Both the position numbers and the translations under genes were made by a program. Positions 8,930 to 16,311 of a stretch of 47,999 nucleotides of DNA are shown piece by piece; positions within the stretch are counted from its first letter, which is position 1; each line of letters starts with the position of its first letter. A model generated the notes under the pieces. The model was not told the origin of the DNA and made no database searches. It saw nothing but the letters and a program-made list of their open reading frames with translations. This stretch comes from Lachnospiraceae bacterium (lineage in GTDB: Bacteria > Bacillota > Clostridia > Lachnospirales > Lachnospiraceae): assembly GCA_016290595.1 (NCBI GenBank), contig JAEEUR010000006.1, positions 1 through 47,999 on the forward strand, written 5' to 3'.

Positions 8930-9294
8930 AAAGTCACCGCCTTTGTATCTTTGAGCTTCAGGATCTCCCGGATCTTGTCCTCCAGTTCGAAGGGGGTGAA
9001 AGGATAGGGAAGGAAGGCTTCTTCCGGCAGAAGATCCCGGTACAGTTCTTTTGTTTTCTTTTCGTTGATCAGGAGGATGACGGCGCTGCCTTCCTCCTTC
9101 AGAAAGCGCAGCAGGCCTTTCAGCTCCAGACGGGGCAGCCGGGCGTCCGTGATGACGAGCTCCGCACCGCCGGCCAGCTGAGTAAAGAGCTGGGGCCCGT
9201 CGAATGCGGTCAGGACCGTCCGTCCGTCAGCCTGAAGAAGTTTCCCGTAACACAGGAGCAGATCCCGGTCGCTGCTGGCAAAGAGGAGCTTCAT
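8926..9294 (-). CDS. Stand-alone receiver-domain protein (degenerate response regulator)
   Basis: A single receiver domain of about 122 residues with no output domain. The phosphorylation-site strand is ELVITDARLP with Asp50. The switch lysine in the usual TKPF is replaced by Tyr97 (LPYPF), and the acidic pair at the N-terminus is reduced to SSDRD. Start at 9294 is preferred over 9303 because AAAGGAA gives proper spacing only to this ATG. It is first in the operon and overlaps the kinase-like gene by four bases. Together with the His-less kinase this suggests signalling that does not use ordinary phosphotransfer, or phosphate donated by another kinase. Confidence 0.83.
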   Translation of the reverse strand: MKLLFASSDRDLLLCYGKLLQADGRTVLTAFDGPQLFTQLAGGAELVITDARLPRLELKGLLRFLKEEGSAVILLINEKKTKELYRDLLPEEAFLPYPFTPFELEDKIREILKLKDTKAVTL

Positions 9295-9319
9295 GGAGCA
9301 CATTTCCTTTCTGAATGAA

Positions 9320-9352
9320 TTCGGCGGAGCCGGATCGTCCGGTTCCGCCGAA
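9320..9352. promoter_or_regulatory. 15-bp inverted repeat at the start of the polyphosphate operon (operator candidate)
   Basis: Arms 9320-9334 and 9338-9352 pair over 15 positions with one G-T wobble and a 3-base centre. The repeat touches the -10 box on its upstream side and covers the expected transcription start near 9346, so a protein bound here could block initiation. It might also leave a partial hairpin at the mRNA 5' end. Confidence 0.65.
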
Positions 9353-9381
9353 AGTATACTAAAATTATGTCTGGATTACAA
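9353..9381 (-). promoter_or_regulatory. Promoter of the receiver/kinase/polyphosphate operon
   Basis: On the minus strand, TTGTAA (9376-9381) is followed by a 17-base spacer and TATACT (9353-9358). It lies about 60 bases before the receiver start codon. Confidence 0.7.
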
Positions 9382-9452
9382 TTTGCGTGTGTGAAGATTG
9401 TGTGTTCTGCAGGAAAAGAAAGTGTGAAAGACCGTCTGCCTCTCAGTTTCCT

Positions 9453-9530
9453 CCTCGCGCCCGGACGAAAACTTTTCTCACTAGTCGCTTCGCTGAATCG
9501 TTCGAAAAGTATTGTCCGGCTCGCTCGGCG
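9453..9530. repeat. Dispersed 78-bp palindromic repeat, copy 1
   Basis: Matches 47863-47940 in 77 of 78 positions (the difference is G versus A at 9495). Nested inverted arms CCGGAC...GTCCGG and ACTTTTC...GAAAAGT would fold into a hairpin. It lies in the 253-bp gap between the receiver gene and surE, just after the surE stop codon, and has no coding potential. It resembles a REP/MITE-like intergenic element. Confidence 0.9.
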
Positions 9531-9556
9531 ATTAAGAAAGACGAAAAATGTGTGGT

Positions 9557-10273
9557 TTAAATATGTAAGGCTTTATACGCTTCCAGGTCCGTGCGGTTGA
9601 CGGTCAGGGGGGTGACGGAGATGTGTCCGTTCATGACGACGTCGAGGTCCAGCGCAGGGTCGAAGGTGCCCTGCCAGACGGAGAAGCCGACGGCCTGCAG
9701 CAGGTCGCCGCCGCGGCTCTCATAGCGGTCCCGGTAGTAGGGGCCGGCCTGGCGGGTCCAGTAGATGGTGCCGTCGGCGGGCGGGGCGATGTTGATGTTC
9801 AGGAGATCGGTCTTTTCCAGAAGACGGCGGCTCTGAACGTAGTCCCAGATGCGGTCCAGACCGGTGCCGACCGTCGGGAAGCCGTCCGGACTGGTAGAGA
9901 AGGCGATGGCCTTCTTGCCGGAATAGGCCGCTTCGAAGATGGCGCCGCAGGTGGCCGAATAGACGATGTCCCAGCCGACGTTGAAGCCGCGGTTGATGCC
10001 GGAGAAGACGATATCGTAATCCAGAAACAGGCCGGCGTCCGCTACGCGGATGCAGTCGGCCGGCGTGGACCCGACAGCCCAGGCGGGGATATCGTCCGGG
10101 AAATCGACTTTGATGACCGGAAACGGCGCGTGGATATCGATGCTCTGGCTTTTGGCGCTCTGCTCGACCAACGGGGCTACGACCGTGACCTCGCCGAGCT
10201 TTTTGGCCCAGGTCGCCAGGATCTCAATGCCTTCGGAATGGATGCCGTCGTCGTTCGTGATCAGGATCTTCAT
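9557..10273 (-). CDS. surE: 5'/3'-nucleotidase SurE
   Basis: Metal-dependent nucleotidase of 238 residues that removes 5'- or 3'-phosphates from nucleoside monophosphates and can shorten short polyphosphate. It begins with the invariant metal-binding MKILITNDDGIHSEGI. It carries VVAPLVEQSAKSQSI (Ser/Asn phosphate-binding loop), VGSTPADCIRVA and the metal ligand motif SGINRGFNVG. Normal length for the family. The start overlaps the upstream DHH gene stop by 4 bases (ATGA), so translation is coupled. Together with the two DHH phosphoesterases it forms a nucleotide and nano-RNA recycling set behind cca. Confidence 0.95.
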   Translation of the reverse strand: MKILITNDDGIHSEGIEILATWAKKLGEVTVVAPLVEQSAKSQSIDIHAPFPVIKVDFPDDIPAWAVGSTPADCIRVADAGLFLDYDIVFSGINRGFNVGWDIVYSATCGAIFEAAYSGKKAIAFSTSPDGFPTVGTGLDRIWDYVQSRRLLEKTDLLNINIAPPADGTIYWTRQAGPYYRDRYESRGGDLLQAVGFSVWQGTFDPALDLDVVMNGHISVTPLTVNRTDLEAYKALHI

Positions 10274-11250
10274 AACCAGCCCTCATGAGTGCGCTTGTAT
10301 TCGCCGAGCATCTCGTCCGCCTCGCGGATCAGGGCATCGGCTTCTTCCCAGCTGTAAACGGTGGCGCCGGCGGCCTTGTCGTGCCCGCCGCCGTGATAGC
10401 GCGTGGCCAGCTCCTGTACGGTAATAAAGCGGGAGCGGAGTCTGACGCGGATCGAACCGTCGCCGTTGTCGATAAAGGCCAGCCAGATCAGATAGTTTTT
10501 GATGGAGTCCAGATAGCCGATGGTGTTGCTGGCGGTTTCGCGGTCCAGTCCGAAGCGCTTCTGCATATCAAGCGTGACGAACAGATACGCGACGCCGTTT
10601 TCGGTGCGTTCCATGTTTTCATAGACATAGGCGGCGTATTTGAACTGCTCGTAGTCTTCCAGATTCAGGTGCGCGAACAGTGTCTCGGTGTCGATGCCCA
10701 CGTCCAGCAGAACGCCGGCCAGCCGCAGGGTCTCCCCGGTCACGGACGGGAAGCGGAAGCGGCCGGAATCGGTGACCATGCCCGCGTAGAGCGGGAGAGC
10801 GGCCTCCTTCGTCATCACCAGTTCGCTGCGGAAGCTCACGTAAAAGTCCACGATCATCTCGCAGGCGGAAGAGCGCTCCTCCTCGACCCAGGAGATATCG
10901 CCGTAGGGCTTGTCGTCGATATGGTGGTCGATCTTGATCAGCTCCCGGCCGAGATCGATCTTTTTGTTGGAGATGCGGTCCTTCGTCCCGCAATCGATCA
11001 CGATGACCAGCGCGCCGTCGTAGAAGCTGTCGTCAGGCGTCTCGTCGTCCGGACCCAGAAAGGCCAGGTACGTGGAGGAATCCTCGCTGACCAGACGGAT
11101 ATCCTTTTCCGGAAAGCTGGCGCGGAGCAGGGCGGCAAAGCCGTGCGTGGAGCCGATGGCGTCGCCGTCCGGCCGAATGTGGCGGGAGATCACGATCTTA
11201 TCGTAAGCTTTAATCTTGTCCAGGATAAGCTGCTTGACCGTTTCGTTCAT
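10270..11250 (-). CDS. DHH-family phosphoesterase, NrnA-like (copy A)
   Basis: Protein of 326 residues of the DHH/DHHA1 family, which hydrolyses 2-5 nt RNAs, pAp or cyclic-dinucleotide products such as pApA. Motifs: RHIRPDGDAIGS (motif I, metal ligands), VIDCGTKDR (II), IKIDHHIDD (the DHH triad), YAGMVTDSGRFRF (IV), and a C-terminal GGGHDKAAGAT glycine-rich DHHA1 loop. All metal ligands look intact. It is soluble and lacks the PAS/GGDEF regions of GdpP. It overlaps surE and the second DHH gene by 4 bases each. The exact substrate cannot be told from sequence. Confidence 0.9.
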   Translation of the reverse strand: MNETVKQLILDKIKAYDKIVISRHIRPDGDAIGSTHGFAALLRASFPEKDIRLVSEDSSTYLAFLGPDDETPDDSFYDGALVIVIDCGTKDRISNKKIDLGRELIKIDHHIDDKPYGDISWVEEERSSACEMIVDFYVSFRSELVMTKEAALPLYAGMVTDSGRFRFPSVTGETLRLAGVLLDVGIDTETLFAHLNLEDYEQFKYAAYVYENMERTENGVAYLFVTLDMQKRFGLDRETASNTIGYLDSIKNYLIWLAFIDNGDGSIRVRLRSRFITVQELATRYHGGGHDKAAGATVYSWEEADALIREADEMLGEYKRTHEGWL

Positions 11251-12218
11251 CTGTTTTCTTCTCCTGTCTGTGATTCTTTCCGAAGGATCTCATCCAGATC
11301 CGTCAGCAGGGCTGAGACCTCTTCTTTATCCTTCAGGGTGCAGCCGCAGGCCTTTGCGTGGCCGCCGCCGCCGTATTTTACCGCGACCGGCTGAATGGTA
11401 TACCGGCTGGACCGCAGCTCCGTCAGGATCCCTTCCGGGCTTTCGGTAAAGTTGGCCCAGATATCGATCCCCTTCAGATCGCTCATGACGCCGACCATGC
11501 CGCGGGAAACGTCGAAGATGCCCATCCCCAGCGCTTCGATCTCTTCCTTACTGTTGTACAGATAGGCCGTGCCGCCGGGAGAGTACTGAATTTTCATCGC
11601 GAAATGCGCGCGCTTCTGCACCTCCTCCACGGTGGAAGAGTACAGGTTCCGGTAAAGCTCGTTGGTATCGATGCCCTGCTCCAAAAGCGCGGCGGCGAGC
11701 CGCAGCGTGCGGGGCGTAGTGGAATCGTAGCGGAAGCGGCCGGAATCCGTGACCATGCCTAGGTAGAGCGGCAGCGCGGAACGGGGCGAGAGCTTCAGGC
11801 CCGTTTCCAGCGCGAAATCCGTTATCAGGCCGCAGGCGCTCTCAAAGGAAGAATCCGAAATATCCGCGTCCGCGATCGTCTCCTGAAAGAGATGATGGTC
11901 AAACCGGACCGTTGCGGCGGCCTGCTCAAAACGCATGTCCGAGATCAGAGACCGGGCGCCGCAGTCCAGAATGATGCAGAGAGCCTCCGGAAAAAGCCCG
12001 TCCGGGACTTCCTGCGGCTCACAGTCCGGCAGATAGGAAAAGCGCGCGGCGGAATCCCCGACGGCGTAAATGCGTTTTCCCGGGAAGTTGTCTTCCAGCA
12101 GGTGCCGCATGCCCGTCTGTGAACCGGCGGCGTCGCCGTCCGGCATCGAATGGCGGTGCAGGATTATGGTGTCGTACTGCCGGATCAGGTCCAGCGCTTT
12201 TCGGTACAGAGGATTCAT
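11247..12218 (-). CDS. DHH-family phosphoesterase, NrnA-like (copy B)
   Basis: Second DHH/DHHA1 phosphoesterase, 323 residues, adjacent to and distantly similar to copy A. Motifs: RHSMPDGDAAGSQTG, LDCGARSLIS, RFDHHLFQE, YLGMVTDSGRFRYDS and GGGGHAKACGCTL, so the active site is complete. The two copies differ widely outside the motifs, so this is an old duplication and substrate preference may have split (for example nano-RNA versus pAp or pApA). Translationally coupled with cca upstream and copy A downstream by 4-base overlaps. Confidence 0.9.
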   Translation of the reverse strand: MNPLYRKALDLIRQYDTIILHRHSMPDGDAAGSQTGMRHLLEDNFPGKRIYAVGDSAARFSYLPDCEPQEVPDGLFPEALCIILDCGARSLISDMRFEQAAATVRFDHHLFQETIADADISDSSFESACGLITDFALETGLKLSPRSALPLYLGMVTDSGRFRYDSTTPRTLRLAAALLEQGIDTNELYRNLYSSTVEEVQKRAHFAMKIQYSPGGTAYLYNSKEEIEALGMGIFDVSRGMVGVMSDLKGIDIWANFTESPEGILTELRSSRYTIQPVAVKYGGGGHAKACGCTLKDKEEVSALLTDLDEILRKESQTGEENR

Positions 12219-13570
12219 TCGTTCTCCTTTCTGCCGTCCTTTCCGTCCTGCCCGGCATAGCGGGCCAGCAGATAGTCCTTCACGTTTTGGGAGGGGTCGT
12301 CCAGAACGTCTTCCAGCATGCGCTGGAGAAGTTCGCCCATCTCTCTGCCGGGCCGGATGCCGGCTGTGATGAGGTCGCTGCCGTTTACGGCCAGATCCTT
12401 CAGGCCGACGGGCTCCTTGTTCCGCAGGATCTCTTCATAGGCCTTTACTGTGCTCTCGAAACGGGGCTCGAATTCCAGGCGGGAGAGCGGTCCCTTGCCT
12501 TTGTTGTCTGCCTCGATAAAGGTCAGATAATCCGGGAACAGGTCCTCCCCTACGCGCCCTATCAGCCGGCGCACGTTTGCCGGCGTGGGCTTCACACGGA
12601 GATCGTGCACTTCGACCAGGCGGACGACCTGATCCAGCGTTTTATTGTCGTAGCGGAATTCTTTCAGGAAGTCCCGGGCATAGACGGCGCTTAAAGCGGG
12701 GTGTCCCTTGAAATGGTCGATGCCCTTCTCGTCCGTGGTCCGAGCTTCCGTCTTGCCGGTATCGTGCAGAAGAGCCGTCAGGCGCTGCAGCAGCGTGGGC
12801 GGTGCCGCTTTTAAAACTTCGAGCGTGTGATGGCCCACGTCGTAGATATGGAAGGGGGAATGTTGCGGCGTGGCGAGCATCTCGTCGAAGCGCGGCATGA
12901 TCACGGCGCTGATGCCGGTGCCGGAAAGGATCTCGAAGTATTCGGGATGATCGGAGAGAAGGAGCTTGTTGAGCTCGTCGCGGATCCGTTCCTTGCTGAC
13001 GAGCGTAAGGCGCGGAGCCAGCAGGCGGATGGCCGCATAGGTCTCATATTCGATGCCGAAGCCCAGCTGGGCGCAGAAACGCACGGCGCGCAGCATCCGG
13101 AGCGCGTCCTCGGTGAAACGTTCCTCCGGAACGCCCACGGCGCGGATGCGCTTTTCCTTCAGGTCTGACATGCCGCCGAACAGGTCGATCAGCCCTTCTT
13201 CGGGCGACCAGGCCATAGCGTTGACGGTGAAATCGCGGCGGGAGAGATCTTCCTTCAGGGAAGAGACGAAGCGGACGCTGTCGGGATGACGGCCGTCGCT
13301 GTAGGCGCCGTCCGTCCGGTAGGTGGTGACTTCGAAGCCTTCCCGGCCGAACATGACGGTCACGGTCCCGTGCTTGATGCCGGTCGCGACGGTACGACGG
13401 AAAAGCCGCTGGACTTCTGACGGCTGGGCGGACGTGGTGATATCCCAGTCGCCGGGCGTCCGGCCGAGCAGACTGTCGCGTACGCAGCCGCCGACGGCAT
13501 AGGCTTCATGGCCGGCACGGCGGAGCGTATTCAGAATGGTTTCGACCCTGGGCGGCAGAGTGATCGTCAT
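12215..13570 (-). CDS. cca: CCA tRNA nucleotidyltransferase
   Basis: Adds the 3'-CCA to tRNAs. Class II enzyme of 451 residues with the nucleotidyltransferase head GGCVRDSLLGRTPGDWDI, whose two Asp in DWD bind metal. It is followed by RRDFTVNAMAW, the nucleotide-selecting EDALRMLRAVRFCAQL neck, and a C-terminal HD domain (LLHDTGKTEA). None of the four tRNA genes in the window encodes CCA, so the enzyme is needed for all of them. It starts 40 bases after the tRNA-Leu(UAG) gene on the same strand and heads the surE/DHH operon. Confidence 0.95.
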   Translation of the reverse strand: MTITLPPRVETILNTLRRAGHEAYAVGGCVRDSLLGRTPGDWDITTSAQPSEVQRLFRRTVATGIKHGTVTVMFGREGFEVTTYRTDGAYSDGRHPDSVRFVSSLKEDLSRRDFTVNAMAWSPEEGLIDLFGGMSDLKEKRIRAVGVPEERFTEDALRMLRAVRFCAQLGFGIEYETYAAIRLLAPRLTLVSKERIRDELNKLLLSDHPEYFEILSGTGISAVIMPRFDEMLATPQHSPFHIYDVGHHTLEVLKAAPPTLLQRLTALLHDTGKTEARTTDEKGIDHFKGHPALSAVYARDFLKEFRYDNKTLDQVVRLVEVHDLRVKPTPANVRRLIGRVGEDLFPDYLTFIEADNKGKGPLSRLEFEPRFESTVKAYEEILRNKEPVGLKDLAVNGSDLITAGIRPGREMGELLQRMLEDVLDDPSQNVKDYLLARYAGQDGKDGRKENE

Positions 13571-13610
13571 AAACGGAGACTTCCTTTACTGTCTGATGGG
13601 GTGCTGAAAG

Positions 13611-13692
13611 TGCGGACTGAGGGACTCGAACCCTTACACCTCGCGGTACAGGAACCTAAATCCTGCGCGTCTGCCAATTCCGCCAAGTCCGC
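13611..13692 (-). tRNA. tRNA-Leu (anticodon UAG)
   Basis: Acceptor arms GCGGACT/AGTCCGC with discriminator A. The anticodon stem CAGGA/TCCTG holds loop TTTAGGT, giving anticodon TAG. The T-arm contains GGTTCGAGTCC, and the variable arm is long as in class II tRNAs. CCA is not encoded. No clear promoter of its own is seen: a hairpin with T run lies just upstream, and cca follows downstream. Confidence 0.95.
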
Positions 13693-13715
13693 GCGGAGCC
13701 TGTGCTCCGGAAAAT

Positions 13716-13741
13716 AAAAAACGCCTTGCGAACACAAGGCG
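13716..13741 (-). terminator. Hairpin with T run between tRNA-Arg and tRNA-Leu
   Basis: Read on the minus strand, a 7-bp stem CGCCTTG/CAAGGCG with a 6-base loop is followed by six T. It sits right after tRNA-Arg and fits an intrinsic terminator. Partial read-through into tRNA-Leu and cca is possible. Confidence 0.75.
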
Positions 13742-13746
13742 CGGTG

Positions 13747-13820
13747 TGTGCGTTAGAGGATTCGAACCCCCGACCTTTTGGTCCGTAGCCAAACGCTCTA
13801 TCCAGCTGAGCTAAACGCAC
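13747..13820 (-). tRNA. tRNA-Arg (anticodon ACG)
   Basis: Acceptor arms GTGCGTT/AACGCAC with discriminator A. The D-arm contains AGCTCAGCTGGATAGAGC. The anticodon stem TTTGG/CCAAA holds loop CTACGGA, giving anticodon ACG (wobble A probably becomes inosine). The T-arm contains GGTTCGAATCC. CCA is not encoded. Confidence 0.97.
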
Positions 13821-13842
13821 CCGTTCCAACGGAACGCTCCTT

Positions 13843-13871
13843 ATCATAGCGCCGCCGTTTTAAAATGTCAA
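13843..13871 (-). promoter_or_regulatory. Promoter of tRNA-Arg
   Basis: Minus strand TTGACA (13866-13871), 17-base spacer, TATGAT (13843-13848), about 23 bases before the tRNA. It is divergent from the promoter at 13892. Confidence 0.8.
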
Positions 13872-13891
13872 GCATTTTTTGAAACAAATTA

Positions 13892-13920
13892 ATGACAGTT
13901 TTTTCTTTCTGTGCTATAAT
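13892..13920 (+). promoter_or_regulatory. Promoter of the mrp-dac-dut operon
   Basis: ATGACA (13892-13897), 17-base spacer, perfect TATAAT (13915-13920) with an extended TGC just before it. The start codon lies 25 bases further on. Confidence 0.82.
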
Positions 13921-13945
13921 GCTTCGGTACGTTAGGAGGAATGCA

Positions 13946-14776
13946 ATGGCAAGAGATTGTGACAATACATCCTGTACCCGCGAAAGCTGCGAAGGCTGCC
14001 CCTCGAAAGCCGGCGGACCCGTCGATTTTTCTGCTCCGATGAATGCCGAAAGCCGCATTGCGCACGTGATCGGCGTCATGAGCGGCAAGGGCGGCGTCGG
14101 AAAGTCGTCGGTCACGGCGCTTCTGGCCGTGGCGCTGCGCAGGCAGGGATATCAAGTAGGCATCCTGGACGCCGACATTACGGGACCCTCGATCCCGCAT
14201 CTGTTCGGCATTAACGATATACCCGGCGCGGTCGGCGACGATATGCTGCCGGCGGTCACGGAGACCGGAATAAAGATCATTTCCGTCAACCTGCTGCTGG
14301 AGGATACGTCCAGTCCCGTGATCTGGCGCGGACCCGTCCTTGGCTCCGTCATCAAACAGTTCTGGAGCAACGTGATCTGGGGCGAGCTGGATTATCTGCT
14401 GGTGGATATGCCGCCCGGAACCGGGGACGTGCCGCTGACGCTGTTTCAGTCGCTGCCGCTTGACGGCGTGATCCTCGTCAGCTCCCCGCAGAGCCTGGTG
14501 AATATGGTCGTCGGCAAGGCTTACGGCATGGCTGCGATGATGGGGATCCCCGTGCTGGCGGTGATCGAAAACTTCAGCTATATCGTCTGTCCGGACTGCG
14601 GAAAGAAACTGTACGTCTTCGGGGAAGGGAAGACCGAAGAGTGGGCAAAGCTTCACGGCGTCCCCTTTGCCCTGAAACTCCCGATGGATCCCGCCGTCAG
14701 CGCTTACGGCGACGAGGGAAAGATCGAAGTCTATCCCGGCCGAGAGATCGAAGCTGTGATTTCCTGTCTGAGGTAG
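13946..14776 (+). CDS. Mrp/NBP35-family Fe-S cluster carrier ATPase
   Basis: P-loop protein of 276 residues that binds and transfers Fe-S clusters. It has the deviant Walker A MSGKGGVGKSS, LDADITGPSIPHL, YLLVDMPPGTGDVPL (Walker B region) and a CxxC near the C-terminus (VCPDCGKKL) that bridges a cluster between subunits. The N-terminal extension carries four further Cys (CDNTSCTRESCEGC), as in Clostridia and archaeal NBP35-like members. ATG at 13946 is chosen because AGGAGG lies six bases upstream. The gene starts an operon with a carboxypeptidase and dUTPase but is likely to serve Fe-S enzymes generally; the hydrogenase locus is 3 kb away. Confidence 0.92.
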   Translation: MARDCDNTSCTRESCEGCPSKAGGPVDFSAPMNAESRIAHVIGVMSGKGGVGKSSVTALLAVALRRQGYQVGILDADITGPSIPHLFGINDIPGAVGDDMLPAVTETGIKIISVNLLLEDTSSPVIWRGPVLGSVIKQFWSNVIWGELDYLLVDMPPGTGDVPLTLFQSLPLDGVILVSSPQSLVNMVVGKAYGMAAMMGIPVLAVIENFSYIVCPDCGKKLYVFGEGKTEEWAKLHGVPFALKLPMDPAVSAYGDEGKIEVYPGREIEAVISCLR

Positions 14777-14781
14777 CTTCC

Positions 14782-16311
14782 ATGAGAAAAACCGTACTGA
14801 GACGCGGCGCCGTGCTTTTTCTGACGGCGGTGCTGCTCCTTTCATTCTTCGTTTCCCCGGCCGCCGCCTCCGGCGCTGAAACGGGCCGGACGAAGATCGG
14901 CCGGGAGGATCACGCTTTTGTGGAGCTTCCGGGCTTCGTCAAGCCGGCGGAACCGATCATCAACGGAAAGTCGGCGATCCTGGTCGAGCTGAATACCGGC
15001 ACCATCCTGTATGCCAAAAACATGAACCAGCGGATGTATCCCGCGAGCACCACGAAGGTGATGACCGCGCTGCTGGCGCTGGAGAACCTTTCCCTGGACG
15101 ACACGCTGACGATCTCCTACAATGCGACGCACGACCTGATCGACGGCGGCTTTGACTGGCGCTTCAAGGAGGGTCAGGTCTTTACGATCCAGGAAGCCCT
15201 CTACGGCCTGTGCCTGAATTCGGTCAATACGCTCGGCTACGCGCTGGCGGAAAAAATGGCCGGCAGCGTGTCCGCCTTTGCGGCCATGATGAACAGCCGG
15301 GCGGCGGAGCTCGGCGCCCTGAATACCGCCTTTACCAATCCGCACGGCCTAAACGACCCGAATCATCTGACGACGGCCTACGATATGGCCAAGATCCTCT
15401 GGGGAGCGATCGAAATCGACGATTACCGCCGGATCGCCGGAACGGAGTATTATAACTGCCCCGAACTCAAGGACGGGCAGATTATGAACTTTACCCATAC
15501 GCTGTCCTTCCTGCATCCGGACAACAAATGGTACGACTCCCGTGTGGTCTGCGGCAAGACGGGATGGACCGAAGACGCCAGCTTCTGCCGCGCCGTGTAC
15601 GCGACGGACGGAAAGCTGGATCTGATCTGCGTCGTCTTTTATTCCAGCGGCGAGAACGGGGACCGGGTGGAGCAGGACGTGGAATCCCTGCTGGATTACG
15701 GCTTTCAGAACTATTCGCTGATCGGCGTCCCGGATTTCGGAGACGGCACCGTTCTGCAGGGGAAGATCAGGAACCAGAACGGCGAAGTGCAGACGATCGA
15801 GTTTTCGACCGGCGCGGGCCGGTCTCTGACGGGCGGCAGCCGGATCCTGGTCCCGAACAATTACGCGGAGATGAACTGGCGCCTGGACCTGGCCTTAAGC
15901 GGCGAGGAATTAAAGGGCTACGCTTCCCTGGGCGGCGTGCCGCTCGTGGAATACCCGCTTTCCCTGAAGCGGCCGGAAGAATCGACGACGAGCAATTATT
16001 TCCCGACGGCAGTTCCCAATACCAGCACGCAGCAGGAGCCCAGCCGGAATGAAACGGTCCCCGGCTCCTCCGGTACGACGGACCCGGCGGAAACGCTGCC
16101 GGACGGCAGCAGCGCGAACGGCCAGAGCGGATCGGCTGCGGACAACCAGGACAAGGACGGAAAGCTGAGCGGCAATATCCTGCTGCTGGCGCTGATCGTG
16201 TGCGGCGCGTTCTTCCTGCTGTGCCTGATCGGCCTGCTCTTTACGATCGGACAGAACAGAAGGCTGCGCAAGCGCGTGGACCGGCGGAACGCCTTAAAGA
16301 AAGACTCATGA
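14782..16311 (+). CDS. D-alanyl-D-alanine carboxypeptidase (S11), C-terminal membrane anchor
   Basis: Trims the terminal D-Ala of peptidoglycan stem peptides outside the membrane. It has 509 residues with signal peptide 1-30. Catalytic motifs: YPASTTK (Ser89, Lys92), LNSVNTLGYA (SxN) and VCGKTGWTED (KTG). After the catalytic domain come a beta-rich domain (about 310-395), a Ser/Thr/Asn-rich spacer and a C-terminal membrane helix (LLLALIVCGAFFLLCLIGLL, about 465-485) followed by a basic tail. It is a close paralogue of the dockerin-bearing enzyme at 36467-37864; the two share long identical runs such as DDYRRIAGTEYY. It starts five bases after the Mrp gene. Confidence 0.93.
   Translation: MRKTVLRRGAVLFLTAVLLLSFFVSPAAASGAETGRTKIGREDHAFVELPGFVKPAEPIINGKSAILVELNTGTILYAKNMNQRMYPASTTKVMTALLALENLSLDDTLTISYNATHDLIDGGFDWRFKEGQVFTIQEALYGLCLNSVNTLGYALAEKMAGSVSAFAAMMNSRAAELGALNTAFTNPHGLNDPNHLTTAYDMAKILWGAIEIDDYRRIAGTEYYNCPELKDGQIMNFTHTLSFLHPDNKWYDSRVVCGKTGWTEDASFCRAVYATDGKLDLICVVFYSSGENGDRVEQDVESLLDYGFQNYSLIGVPDFGDGTVLQGKIRNQNGEVQTIEFSTGAGRSLTGGSRILVPNNYAEMNWRLDLALSGEELKGYASLGGVPLVEYPLSLKRPEESTTSNYFPTAVPNTSTQQEPSRNETVPGSSGTTDPAETLPDGSSANGQSGSAADNQDKDGKLSGNILLLALIVCGAFFLLCLIGLLFTIGQNRRLRKRVDRRNALKKDS

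Noticed and set aside
7655..9294. Ordinary two-component system
   Set aside because: The kinase lacks the phosphorylated His and the receiver lacks the conserved Lys and an output domain, so a standard phosphorelay call would be misleading.
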